64,000 nucleotides of DNA from the NCBI GenBank assembly GCA_027257055.1, contig JAPVLO010000115.1, forward strand, positions 310,001 to 374,000, written 5' to 3'. Source of the DNA: Cephalopachus bancanus. Lineage: Eukaryota; Chordata; Mammalia; Primates; Tarsiidae. The first letter of the stretch is position 1. Every line of letters begins with the position of its first letter. The translations under genes and the position numbers were made by a program. Below the pieces are notes generated by a model. It did not search any database. It was not told the origin of the DNA and worked only from the letters and a program-made list of their open reading frames with translations. Positions 50,941 through 64,000 of this stretch are shown in pieces.

Positions 50941-53523
50941 AATTTTTTAATGTTTTATTTTAAAGGAAGATTAATTTTTTTATACTTCTACTGAAAATGA
51001 CTGTGAACATCTTTTATTAATTTTTTTTTTAAGTCGGAGTCTCATTGTCGCCCAAGCTGGAGTGCAGTGGAACACTCACAGCCACCACAACCCCTCGACC
51101 TGCTGGGCTCCAGCAATCCTTCTGCTTCAGCCTTCCAACTAGCTGGAACTACAAGTGTGCACTACCATACCTGGCTAATTTTTTTATTTATTGTAGAGAC
51201 AACGTCTCACCAAGTTGTCCAAGCTGGTCTTGAACCCCTGGGCTTAGGCAATCTTCTCACTTCTGTCTCCCAAAGTGCTGGGATTAGAGGCGTGAGCCAC
51301 TGTGTCTGGCCTATTAATTTTTCTGAATAGGTGATGCATGCACATAGTACAAAATTCAAAAGGATAAATACTGAAAAAAAAAAATAGTTGCCTTTCCACT
51401 TCTACATGTGGATTCTTTAAATGCCACTGTCAGCAGTGACTTCACATCTGCTAGCCGAGACATGCTGTAGTCACAACAATGTTTTACTTCCTCCCTAAAG
51501 AGGGACTTTGCTTCTTGACATATACTTAAGTAGATACTGTATATAAAGGGTTTGTGAAAGCACCATATGCTAAATAAAACTGTATTTTTCTAATAAATAA
51601 CATACTTAAGATTTGGCTTCTTACATAAACCCTGATTTCTGAACATGAGCCAACATAGCATAAAAACCACGATATACGTATATAGGTACCACTAATTAGA
51701 ACAGGTATGTTCAGTACCTAATGCATAATTGGTTGCAAAAGAAACGCTAGAGTGTTTACTTATTTATATTTTACTTCATCTTCCAAGAATTTCATTTGGC
51801 TTTTAGAAAACATATACAATAAAATGATAAAAATATAAATTAAAATCAGAGCCAAGCAAACTGCAAACAGGAAAAGCGAAAAAAGGGAAAACTAAAGTAA
51901 GCACTAAGGATCAATACAGCTGCTCTGACTAGGTGACATACTTGGCTCTGGGCTTCCCAAAGGTCAATATGAAAATGGAGACAAGGTCAGTTGCATAGTT
52001 CTCACTGTCCACAAGGAAAACATACAGCAATTACTCAGAGAAGCAAAGCGTTTCCAATTACCTGGCTCCATAAGAAATTCCTCACATGAAACTTCTCTCT
52101 CTTTTTTTTTTTTTTGAGTTGGAGTCTCACTCTGTTGCCCAGACTGGAGTGCAGTGGCCACTCCCGGCCACTGCAGCCTCGACCTGCTGGGCTCTGGCGA
52201 TCCTTCCGCCTCAACCTTCCAAGTAGCTGGAACTACAGGTGCGCGCTATCACACCCGGCTTATTTTTTTATTTATTGTAGAGATGAGGTCTCACCAAGTT
52301 GCCCAGGTAGGTCTCGAACCCGCGGGCTTAGGCAACCCACTACCTCAAACTTCTTAAGGCCACACTGAGTGATGTAGGGCAATATCAGAACCCCATAGCT
52401 GGGACTTTCAACTGGCAATTGTGAAGGTACCAGGAGGATCTGTAAGGACTAAGGACACCAAACATCTCCTATGGACTGAATACTGGCGGTCTTGCAGATA
52501 TATGTACTATTATTTTCCAAATATATGTAGATGATATAATGATTAAAATTCACATCCAGGCCGGGCTTGGTGGCTCAGCCTATAATCCCAGCACTTGGTG
52601 AGGCCAAGGCGAGAGGACTGTCTGAGCCCTCAGGTTCGAGACCCACCCAGGCAACTTGGTGAGACCTCGTCTCTTCAATAAAAAAAAAAAAATTAGCCGG
52701 GTATGGTAGCGCACACCTGTAGTTCCGGCTACTTAGAAGGTTGAGGCGGACGGATCACCGGAGCCCAGCAGGTCGAGGCTGGGGTAACCAGGAGTGTGCT
52801 GCTGCCCTCCAGTCTCGGTGACAAGGTGAGACTTCAATTAAAAAAAAAATTCAAATCCATTAAAATTTTAAATAAGATGTTATATATATTATGTTATGAA
52901 CTTTACCACAGTAAAAAAATTTAAGATTTTCTAGGCTGGGCAACATAGCAAGAACTTGTCTCTACAAAAGAAAAAAAAATTAACCAGGTGTGGTGGTGCA
53001 TGCCTGTAGTCCCAGCTGCTTGGGAGGCTGAGGCAGAAGGACTGCCTGAGCCCAGGAGGTTGAGGCTACAATGAGCCATGATGGCCCTCCAGCATGGGTG
53101 ACAGAGTGAGACCCCAACTAAAAAAAATTACTATCATCACGTATCTAAATATATGAGGAAAAAGCTGAAGTATTTGGGAGACACATTTTACCTAACTTAA
53201 GGAAAACTATCTCTTAACCTGGCTGGGAAAAGGATGTGGAATAAAGTGTTAAACTTGTTAACAACCACATACTATACATTCTAGGATCAAGCAATAGCTC
53301 CAAACTAATGATATGAATTTGTTTCTAGCAGAATATGAAATGTGAATATATGTGAACATGTTCTCCCAACAATAAGGCTTATTTCTGGCCCTAATACTGT
53401 ACTTTACTTCCTAGCTAGAGAAAAGGAGAAAGTTAGAACACACAAGGTAAAGAACCATTTCAAATCAAAGTGTGCAGAACATGTACTCTTCATATGGTAG
53501 TGGCCAGGCCATAGGACAGGAAC

Positions 53524-53615
53524 AAAGGATATAAAGTTTATAACTAAGGATAAAGGATATTAAAAGGATATACAGTTTATAAACTATATTAAAGGATATA
53601 TAGTTTATAAACTAG
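53524..53615 (+). repeat. AT-rich imperfect tandem repeat
   Basis: About three units built on AAAGGATATA and AGTTTATAA(A)CTA: 53524-53550, 53564-53590 and 53591-53615. Confidence 0.8.
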
Positions 53616-54234
53616 CAAAAATCAATGGTAGTGGTTAGATGGAGTCAGAGACGACTAAAGGAAGTTGACAATCTGAATAGGACAGGACTAAAACAGTTTG
53701 AGATTGTTTTTAAAAGTCTGATTAAATTTGGGTTTTTTTTCGTTTTTCCTTTTTCTTATTTTATTGTAAAGATATGGGGTACAAATTGGGATTAAGTTCA
53801 TAGAGAGTCTGCGTGCAGGTGCGAAGTTTGGACCTCCAACTGGTCCTCACTTCCCCCTGATTTAGGATCAGGTACCCTTAGAGATGTTATGTGCCCCCCC
53901 CCACATTTCTATGAGAGAAAAAGTAGCAAACAGTACAACACATGCTATGGTTATAACTCAAAGATTAGATATAAAGTATTTCGGTAGTTAAGGAGAGTTA
54001 GCGTTAAAACTCTTGCTTTCATTTAAAAATTATCTTTACGGTCTACATGTGACTTACATTCATTTCAGTGACATTAAAATCAAATAAGCTCTTTTAATAA
54101 TCAAGTAAATTATCTTAAGTTTGATAAAATCAGATGGTAGTAATCTGAGTAATATAGGACCTTCAAATTTGTTGTGTAACCATCAGTTTGGATTCTGGTT
54201 TTCCCCAAGGCCATTCTCACTACAATTAATAACA

Positions 54235-54650
54235 TTATTCATTTATTCACTCACTCAACAAAAATAGACAGAATGCTTCTTATATGTGTAGCACCTGCCA
54301 GGACCAAGAATATCAAAGTAAATAAGGTAGTATTCAGCAGGAGGGACTCACACCCTAGATGAGCCAACCAAGAGGTACAGAAAATATTCAGAGCTATGTA
54401 ATAAGGGCAATAATAAAGATTTGAATATGCTATGTTAGGCTACACAAGCCATCTGCCTTGGGAAACTCAGTTTCACAAAGAGATAGCAGTATACAAGCTG
54501 GGTCTTAAAGGACAAGCTGCATTCTTCAGGCAGAGAAGATAGGAAAAGACTTTCCAGCAGGTGCAAAGGCAAAGAAAAATAAAATACTCCCATTGCTTTG
54601 GAAGTAGGAGAAAGAAGGCTAGTAAGTAAGCTGTAAAGGAAGGACTCTGC
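54235..54650 (-). repeat. Ancient repeat (L2-like)
   Basis: TTCATTTATTCACTCACTCA, GCACCTGCCAGGACCAAG, then CTGGGTCTTAAAGGACAAG and CAGCAGGTGCAAAGGCAAAG follow the order of the same old family as 3520-4680. Strand assigned as there. Confidence 0.45.
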
Positions 54651-56799
54651 CTGGCATGTTAATGGGTGATAATTTGAAACCTGTTGGCAAAGGTGTCTCA
54701 TTTTGTCAGGAGTGTTTTCCTGTTTTTAATGTGCATTCGATTATCTTTAGGCAGTGTATACACTTTCCCAGCAGCTGCCAACTCCCATTGCACTCTGTGA
54801 TTTGTCACCCAGCTGTTTCTCACAAGCCTGGTCCCTGGACCCATCTGAGTTTACGTTGCCTGTTAGAGGCCTTGGAGGAGTCGTTGATTGTTTTAAAGGT
54901 AGTAGGGAAGACATGGCAAAATGTGTTTTAGAAAGATAATGCTACCTGGGGGGAAAAAACTTCTTAGAACTCGGTTTAAATGGGAAATCAAAACAAATTA
55001 CAAAGCATTTTATACATAGATGAATAATTAAACAAATACAATTTACACTATGGAATAAATAAGAGAGAGGTTTTTAAAAATGAGATTTTTTTAGCCGGGC
55101 TTGGTGGCTCAGCCTGTAATCCCGCGCCTTTGGGAGGCTGAGGGGAGTGGATTGCCTGAGCCCGTGGGTTTGAGACCCGCCTGGGCAGCGAGACCTCATC
55201 TCTACAATAAATCAAAAAATCAGCCGGGCGTGGTAGCGCATGCCTATAATTCCGGCTACTTGGAAGGCTGAGGCGAAGGATCACCGGAGCCCAGCCGGTC
55301 AGAGTGAGACTCCAACTCAAAAAAAAAAAAAAAGAGAGATTTTTTTTTTTGCTCCCCAGAGACAGGACCTTGTTCTGTCAATCAGGCTGGAGTGCAGTGG
55401 CAAGATATCATGGCTCACTGCAGCCTTTACCTCCTAGGCTCAAGTGATCCTTCCTCCTCAGTCTTCCAAAAGCACTGGATCACGGGCGTGGGTCACAATG
55501 AGATCTAATAGGTTAATCTGGAAAGATAAACTAAGATATATTAGATGAGAAAAAAAAAGCAAGTTGCAGATAATTTACGGGGAGGGGGTTGAGGGGAGTA
55601 GACTGTGGGTGGATGATTAGGATTGGGAGGGTTAACAGTATTTTAGCTTCATCAGTAGATGTGCTTTGTTTTTCTTTCTTTCAAGAATGTATTCATTCAC
55701 TATAGAATTAACTTTTTTTTTTTTTGAGTCCGAGTCTCTCTCTGTCATCCAGGATGGAGTGCAGTGGCATGCTCATGGCCACCACAGCCTTGACCTGCTG
55801 GGCTCAGGCGATCCTTCCGCCTCAGCCTTCCAAGTAGTTGGAACTACAGGCGTGCACCACCACACCCAGTTAATTTTTCATGATTTATTGTAGAGATGAG
55901 GTCTCACCAGGTTGTCCAGGCTGGTCTCAAATCCCTGGACTCAGGCAATCCTCTCACCTTGGCCTACCAAAGCGCTGGGATTTAGGCATGAGCCACCATG
56001 CCTGGCTGAATTAACTTTTTTTTAAAGGAAAGAATTAACTGTGTGGTCAGGTTGGACAATAAATTATGGAGGGGAAAAAATGTGGCAGGGAGACTAATTA
56101 CAAAGCAATAACTCAGTTAAGAGATGAAAAAGCCTAAACCAATAAGAAGAATACAAACGAAAAGAATATGGAAAATTAGAGATTAAAAAAAAAGTGTATG
56201 GTGTTGACTGTAAAAGCGTAAAGAAAATCAAAGATAAATTCCCAAGGTTCCTAACTTTTCCAGTTTTCCTACCTATACTCCAAACAAAATGTGAACTCTG
56301 TTTCAAATAATTTTTTTTTTTTTTTGAGTTGGAGTCTCACTCTGTTGCCCAGGCTGGAGTGCAGTGGCATGCTCACAGTCACCGCAGCCCTGACCTTCTA
56401 GGCTCAGCTGATCCTCCTGCCTCAGTCTTCCAAGTAGCGGGAACCACAGGCATGCACCACAATGCCTGGCTAATTTTGTGATGTATTATAGAGACAAGGT
56501 CTCACTAAGTTGCCCAGGTTGGTCTCTAACCCCTGGGCTCAGGCAATCCTCTTGCCTTGTCTCCCAAGTACTGGAATTACAGGTGTGAGTCACCAAGGCT
56601 GGCTAGAAAACTGTTTTCAAATTAAAAAAAAAATTTCTCTATACAGCTCCTTTGATTTCCAAGAGACAGCGTTCTACCAATTACTCCCAATTTTTTACTA
56701 CTTTCTAATACCTCAAATAAATGAAATGTTAAGTACCTGAGTACAACAGGGATAACCTAAATAAAAACTGAGCATACACAGTGCTTTTAGGGGTGGTGA

Positions 56800-56965
56800 A
56801 ATCACAAAGATTGGGATTTGCATCCCACCTCTCCCATTTAACTGTGTAGCCTGGAGAAGGTTACTTTAGCCTCTTTGAGCCTCGCTTCCTTTGCCTATAA
56901 ATAGGAACAATAAGGACCTCAAAGGATTGTCTGTAGGATTACATAAAATAAAGACTTAAAATGCC
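56800..56965 (+). repeat. MIR SINE remnant
   Basis: AACTGTGTAGCCTGGAGAAG, TTGAGCCTCGCTTCCTTTG and GGACCTCAAAGGATTGTCTG match the sense order of MIR. Confidence 0.65.
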
Positions 56966-57679
56966 TAGTTGAGGCGCTGGGCAGGTCGAGGCCGAGGTGA
57001 CCATGAGCATGTCATTGCACTCCAGCCTGGGCGACAGACTGAGGCTCCAACTTGAAAAAAAAATTATATTCATAAGGTATTCTTATAGATCATTTATTGT
57101 TTTCCATTCAGTTATGAAAATAATACATGCTGGCCAGGTACAGTGGTTCAAGCCTGTAATCCCAGCACTGCAGGAGGTGGAGGTAAGAGGAATGCTTGAG
57201 CCCAGGGTTCGAGACCCGCCTGAGCAACTTGGCGAGACCGCATCTCTACAATAAATCAAAAAACTAGCCAGGCATGGTGGCATGCCCCTGTAGCTCCAGT
57301 TCCCAAAGTGCTGGGATTACAGGCATGAGTCACCGCGCCTGGTCTAAATATTCTACTTTTTTATTTTTTATTTTTTTGAGTCGGAGTCTCACTTTGTTGC
57401 CCAAGCTGGAGTGCAGTGGCACACTCATATAGCCACCACAGCCTAGACCTGCTGGGTTCAGGTGATACTTCCGTCTCAGCCTTTCAAATAGCTGGAATTA
57501 CAGGCACTTGTCACCACTTCCTGCTAATTTTTTGATTTATTGTAGAGATGAGGTCTCGCCAAGTTGCCCAGGTTGGGCTTGAACCTGTGCGCTCAGGCAA
57601 TCCTCTCACCTCAGCCTCCCAAAGTGCTGGGATACAGGCGTGAGTCACTGCACCTGGCCTAAATATTTTACTTTTTTAA

Positions 57680-57985
57680 GACAGGGTGCTTAGGGAAGGT
57701 CTTTTAATGTAATAATAGAAAATGCATGTGTTCCTTGTCCTCCATGAACTTAACATCTAGTAAAAGAGATAAACAAATGTAGAGGAGGGAAGACTTTCCC
57801 TCTACCTTCTGAGAACCCAATGATGGAAATACACTGAGAGTAGGAGAAAAATATGCAAATTTATTACATATATGGGGGCAACACATGAAGGAAAAGTTAA
57901 TATGCAAAACCCAGTGAGATCTAGAGGCTTATATATCCTCTTCATTGGGGAGAGAGAAGGAATATAGGCAACTTGAGGGAGAGTA

Positions 57986-58027
<42 letters not shown>

Positions 58028-60200
58028 ACGTGTGTATTCATTTATCTTGACAGGGTCTCATTTGGTGTCTAGGCTGGCCCAAACTCCTGAGCTCAAGCAA
58101 TGTTCTCACCTTCGCCTCCCAAGTAGCTGGGAATATCAACAGATACCACCACGCCCACATAGTAAACGATTTTTGAGAAAAATGAATGGGTGACATCCTG
58201 AGACAGTCTGTCTGGACACGGTGTGAACCTGTAGTCTTCTCCCACCCCCTTTTTTTTGTGATAGGGGTTAACCTTCCCTGGTTAATGAGAAGGGAGATTC
58301 ATGATTATGGAGCTCCTTTTGGAGAATTTGTCTTTTTGTTTTTGTTTTTTTTTAGTTGGAGTCTCACTCTGTCGCCCAGACTGGAGTGCCACAGCCTCGA
58401 CCTGCTGGGCTCCGGCGATCCTTCCACCTCAGCCTCCCAAGTAGCTGGAACTACAGGCGCGCGCTACCACACCCGGCTAATTTTTTTATTTACTGTAGAG
58501 ATGAGGTCTCACCAAGTTGCCCAGGTGGGACTCGAACCCACGGGCTCAGGCAATCCACTCACCTCAGCCTCCCAAGGTGTGGGATTACAGGCTGAGCCAC
58601 CAAGCCCGGCTGGAGAATTTGTCTTTAGGCAGACAAGACAAGTTCCCCTCCCTGCATTTGCTATTCTCCAAGTAACCTCAGTTTAAGGTTTAAAGCAGCA
58701 TATTAGCCGGGCTCTGTGGCTCAGCCTGTAATCCCAGCACTCTGGGAGGCTAAGGCAAGTGGACTGCCTGAGCCCCATGGGTTTAAGACCAGCCTGGGCA
58801 ATTTAGGAAGACCTCATCTCTACAATAAATCAAAAATTAGCCAGGCATGGTAGTGCGCACCTGTAGTTCCGGCTACTTGGAAAGCTAAGGCTGCCAGAGC
58901 CCAGCAGGTCAACGCTGGGGTAGCCGTGAGCGTGCCACTGCACTCCAGCCTGGGCGACAGAGTTAGACTCCAACTCAAAAAAAAAAAAGGAGCATATCTT
59001 AGGGTGTCATTTCCTGAACCTCTTCACAAGCTATATATCTTGTTATAAAACTATAACAAGAAAAATTGCAATTAATATTCCCCAAAGAGGTATCCACAAA
59101 GTGCTAAAGAAACGAAGCATAAAAACATCATGCTGGAGATTCAGAAAGGCTTTATAGGTGTTATACAGCTCCTAGGATGGATGAAGGGTGAGCAGGCTTT
59201 CTTTCCTCTGTACGGGTACTTCAATGGATAACAACTTTATTTGTTTTTGTTTTTTTTGAGTTGGGGTCTCACTCTGTCACCTAGACTGGAGTCCAGTGGC
59301 CGCTCCCAGCCACCGCATCCTCAACCTGCTGGGCTCCGGCAATCCTTCCGCCTCAGCCTTCTGAGCAGCCGGAAATACAGGCACGCGCTACCATGTCCGG
59401 CTAATTTTTAAAATTTATTATAGAGATGAGGTCTCGCCAAGTTGCCCAGGCGGGTCTTGAAACTGCGAGCTCAGGCAATCCACTCACCTCAGCCTCCCAA
59501 AGCGCGGGATTACAGGCTGAGCCACCGAGCCCAGCTGATAACAACTTTAAAAGGGCAAAGAGAGAACACAGCCCTGGAAGAGAAAATACTAGGAAAGTGG
59601 AGTATCACCAAAACCACGGCTGCTTGCTTTAAATCTTTTTGGCAACATCCAATTTCCCTTGTCTGATGCTTTTCACATCAAGCATCTTCTTATCTGTAAT
59701 TTGGTCCCTAGAGTCGACCAGAAGGGGTCTCTATGCAGATCTTTGGATAGGTGTATCTCCCAACGTAAATTAATAACCTTACATGTGTATTTACAAAGCA
59801 GTCTCCAGAGAGTCTGATTATAGAGAAATCAGTTCCCTAGAGCCTGATTACCCTTAAAGTCACTTTATTTTAAAAAAGGAGTTTCTGTCCTTGCAAAACT
59901 AAGATCACACTGTTTGAGTCACTATTAAACAATCAGCCCACCTACAGAACAAGGGTAAAATAACTTTGGCCATGGGGATACTAGGTGGAGAGAGCTTAAA
60001 ACCACCGACCTGTCAAAGGCAGTGGAAAACTGAGAAGCAAAAACAGGTGTTGTGTCCCCCAGGCCTTGTAGAAGTAAAGTCTACAGGAACCCACCCCAGC
60101 TGTTGTTGGAAAAATCCAATAACAACAGAAAACTCCATGTTTCTTATCGACCATTTTGAGTCTGTTGGTGGAGGGAGAAAAAAATAAATCAGAACAAGTT
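57680..60200. other. Possible old LTR or composite repeat, unidentified
   Basis: Pieces between Alus (57840-57985, 58190-58350, 58613-58704, 58991-59249, 59540-60190) look like one old interspersed repeat, for example GGGGTTAACCTTCCC, CCTGCATTTGCTATTCTCCA and GGGTGTCATTTCCTGAACC. I suspect an old ERVL-type LTR but cannot name it. No coding frame is visible. Confidence 0.3.
57988..58025 (+). repeat. (GT)n microsatellite
   Basis: About 19 GT units, interrupted only at the right end. Confidence 0.95.
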
Positions 60201-60580
60201 GGGGAAGAGACCCAAGAAAGTGAGTACTAAAGAAGTACTAAAGAGGGAGCTCTTGGCAGCTGGGGAGTTTACGAAGCAAGTCCCTTAGACATAAATGGGC
60301 ATCTAAGAGGAAAGATCTGATTGTGTAGTAAAGGAAAAGGATGCTGGACAAAATGATTGTATAATGTGGTAACTGGCAGACATACTGCATAGCTCTGAAA
60401 TAAATAAACTGCAGAGACAAATTAAGATAGAGCTATTAAAAATCACATACATTGGCCGGGCTCGGTGGCTCAGCCTGTAATCCCAGCGCTTTGGGAGGCC
60501 GAGGTGAATGAATTGCCTGAGCCTGAGGGTTCGAGACCCGCTTCGGCAACTTGGCGAGACCTCATCTCTACAATAAGTCA

Positions 60581-60877
<297 letters not shown>

Positions 60878-62279
60878 TCAGGCAATCCTTCTACCTCAGT
60901 CTTCCAAGTAGCTGAAACTACAGGTGTGCACCACCGTGCCAGGCTAATTTTTTAATTTATTGTAGAGATGAAGCCTTGCCAAACTACCCAGGCTAGTCTC
61001 GAACTCATAGGCTCAGGCAATACTCTCACCTCGTCCTCCCAAAGTGCTGGGATTATAGGCATGAGGCACTGTGCCTGGCAGGACAAACTTTTTTAAAAGA
61101 TGTACTATACAAAGCACTTGAGTGCCTGAAAAACTCAATCATGGCTCAGTGTTTCAAAAACAGACCTGCTGCTATAAGGGGAGAACTAAGATGATACATG
61201 TGTTTAGAGGGGCACACAACTAAACAGTATATATTCTTAACATAAAAAAGTAAAATTTCACTTTTATCTAAAGTTCTCTAAACCATACACGGATTCACAA
61301 AAATATATTCTTATTTACTTTAATGAACAGAGCACAAATGTCAGATACCATTCAGTCTTATTTAACTTTTGGAGTTATAAGTTAGAAAAAGACACTTAAG
61401 GATATACATTTTAGGCCGGCACAATGGCTCATGGCTGTAATCCCAGCACTCTGGGAAGTGGAAGCGAGAGGATTGCCTGAGTCCAGGGATTCAAGATCAG
61501 CCCGGGCAATTTGATGAGACCTCATCTCTACAATAAAAAAATAAAATTAAATTAAAAACTAGCCAGGCACAGTGGTGTGTGCCCTGTAGTTCCAGCTAGT
61601 TGGAAGACTGGGGTAGAAGGATCACCTGAGCTCTGTGAGCCAAGGCTACGGTAGCCTGTAGTGGCCATCAGCATGCCACTGCACTCCAGCCTGGATGACA
61701 GAGTGAGATTCTGACTCAAAAAAAAAAAAGAGAGATAAAAATTTTAAAAGCCACAAACTGCCATTTCAGTTAGGGCTGAAATTCTATTTTGAATATAGGT
61801 AGAGAATAAATAATAATGGATTTTACACTGGAAATATGGTACTCTCCTGGACCTAACTATAATTATTACATTATCTAGAAACCAAGTAGAGAGGTATTTT
61901 AGTCTACCTACCCTACCCTGAGACAAAGAGGAAAGGTTGGGGGAGGGGACATGTAAAAAAAGAAGACAGATACACTTTCACTCCTCTTGGAAGACTCCCA
62001 AAGTACAGTACTAGCCTGAATACAGCTACAATTATTATACTATCTCAAACACAAGATAGAGACAAAAGATTAAGGGATTAAAAAAAATAAGACAGATGCA
62101 CTTTCATTCCTTTTGCACACTGTGGATAATTAAGATAGCTATGGTACACATTCAAAACAAACCAATGTTACATTTATGGCATCATTTAATTCTACCACAC
62201 AGCAAGAAAAGAATAGTTTATTTAATAAAACTGGTGTTGCCACAACTGGTTACTCAGAAGAAAAAAAGTTTTATCACCG

Positions 62280-63700
62280 ATCTCATACATCATTACAAAA
62301 AATATTCCTGATGGACCAAAGATCTAGAAGTAAAAACAAATAAAAATATTAAAAAGAAAATCTGAAGTATATTTAGATATGGGATCCTCTTCCAGTCAAG
62401 TAAACCTAGATGCTATTAAGAAAAGTCTGAATATTCTAATGACATAAAATTTTTATTTTTCTGTATGACAAAGCAACCCATCAACAAAATCAAAAGATAA
62501 AAAATACAACTTACTAGACAGGTAAAGGAGTTAACATCCACGTACAGAACTTGTAGAGAGTGATAACACAACTCCCATTTTTTTTCAAGTGAGCAAAACA
62601 CATGCACAAATAACTAACAAAAGAAATGTAAAAGGCCTATACACACAGAAAAAGACTAGTAGTCATGAAAATGCTAGATACTGGCCAGGCGCAGCGGTTC
62701 ATGCCTGTAATCCAGTACTTTGGGAGGTAAGGTGGGAAGCTCTCTTGAACCCAGGAGCTCTCAGGCAATCCAGTGAGAACTAGTCTCTACAAAAAAAAAA
62801 AAGCTAGCCGGGTATTGTGGCACAGCTGTAGTCCCAGCTACTCAGAAGGCTAAGATAAGAGGATCACTTGGGTATAGGAGACTAAGGCTGCGGTAAGCCA
62901 GGACTGCACCACTACATTTCAGCCTGGGCTACAGAGTCTGACCTTGTCTCAACAAAACAAAACAAAACAAAAAAACGCTAGATCCTATTTCACACCCATC
63001 AGATTGGCAAAAATGAAAAGGATTAAGGATACCATTGATGGCAAGGATAAAGAGAAACAAGCACTACTGATGAGAGTTTAAAATGCTATATACTTTTTTT
63101 TTTTTTGAGTCTCAATCTCACTCCATTGTCCAGCCTCGACCTGCAGGGTTCAAGTGATCCTTCTACCTCAGCCTTCCAGGTAGCCGGAGCTACAGGCGTG
63201 TGCTACGACGCCTGGCTAATTTTTTTATTTATTGTAGAGATGAGGTCTTGCCAAGTTGCCCAGGCTGTTCTTGAACCCGTGGGCTCAGGATATTCCCTCA
63301 CCTTGGCCTCTCAAAGTACTGAGATTACAGGCTTGTGCCACTGTGCCTGGCTGCTATATATTCTTAATGGAAAATAACTTGGTATTACCTAATAAAATAA
63401 AAAAATACATATATTTCTTAATCTAACAATCTCACTCCTGCATGGCTAAACTTGAATGTCCATCAAAAGGAGGAATGAATGAATAAATTATGATACGTCT
63501 ATTCTATAGAATATAAGGTAGTTCTCAAACATGATGAATATGATCTACAGGTATTGATCCCTTTGGTAAATTGTTAAATGAATGGAAGAAAAACAGGCTT
63601 CAGATATTGTGCAGTAGGACACCATTTGCTAAAAAAAAGCAACCTTTGTACACGGTTGAATGTTTTCCTATTTTTGTACTAGTATTAAGAAAGATAAACA
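62280..63700 (+). mobile_element. Old L1M-like LINE 3' part, split by Alus
   Basis: ATGACAAAGCAACCCATCAA, CACACCCATCAGATTGGCAA and TTGAATGTCCATCAAAAGG follow the order of L1 ORF2 3' sequence on the plus strand. Alus are inserted at 62685-62970 and 63090-63352. It is diverged and inactive. Confidence 0.6.
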
Positions 63701-64000
63701 AAGATAACTTACTCTTCTTGGTAAGTGGGAGCTGATAGAGGATGGAGATTGCTGGTTTTTCCTGTGTATACCTTTTTTGACATTTTACAAATTGCAAGTT
63801 TTGCTTTTATAAAAAAAAGCAAAAATCCCTTTTTTTTTCTCTGTGTGTTTATCTACTATACCTATATATGTAAAAATCCCATGGTCTCTACAACTTACAC
63901 AGACCAATAATGATTTAGGAATACAAAGAGGACACCAGATTAAGAAAGAAGAGCTAGAGATAAATCCAAAAAAAAATGCATTCAACTAATTTCACAAAAG

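Noticed and set aside
58186..58686. Plus-strand open frame of 166 codons
   Set aside because: The middle is an antisense Alu translation ([16 protein letters not shown]), which recurs all over the window. No other support for a gene.

Overview
This is a primate nuclear DNA window that lies almost entirely inside one gene. On the minus strand I find 15 consecutive coding exons of KDM3B (JMJD1B/JHDM2B, a JmjC-family histone H3K9 demethylase), from about 50.5 kb down to position 27. All splice sites are GT-AG, the phases join from exon to exon, and the exons sum to 4041 nt, or 1347 codons without a stop. Matched from memory to the 1761-residue human protein, they cover roughly residues 65 to 1412. 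The N-terminal exon and promoter lie beyond 64000, and the catalytic JmjC exons lie beyond position 1. Exon numbers 2 to 16 assume a single upstream coding exon.

The introns are packed with Alu elements, more than 80 by my reading, and this identifies a primate. Most copies are a variant unlike human AluJ/S/Y: the left arm reads GGCTCAGCCTGTAATCC with one base missing, the linker is TCTACAATAAATCAAAAAA, and the right arm ends in GACTCCAACTC. They also lack the lemur features and the tRNA-derived left arm of lorisoid Alus that I remember. By elimination I favour a tarsier. That is inference and was not tested by a search.

Layout, left to right: exon 16 (27-293); an intron with a serial Alu array and an old repeat; exons 15, 14, 13 and 12 (5.2-12.3 kb) among Alus; a long intron (12.3-24.1 kb) with broken L1 copies, many Alus and the copied half of an inverted duplication; exon 11 with the KDM3 zinc finger; exon 10; a 5.8 kb Alu-rich intron; exons 9, 8 (1246 nt) and 7 (600 nt) (31.2-38.4 kb); exons 6 to 2 (41.1-50.5 kb); then 13.5 kb of intron 1 with no exon and no CpG-rich promoter.

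The most notable structures are not genes. (1) A segment of about 740 bp at 41.4-42.15 kb has an inverted copy at 22.6-23.3 kb, followed by a repeat of the L1 tail that precedes it, as expected from replication template switching. (2) A family of about 65 bp poly(A)-tailed retrocopies, one with a perfect 15 bp target duplication, looks like the R region of a class I endogenous retroviral LTR. (3) Several Alus are inserted one after another at the same short target.
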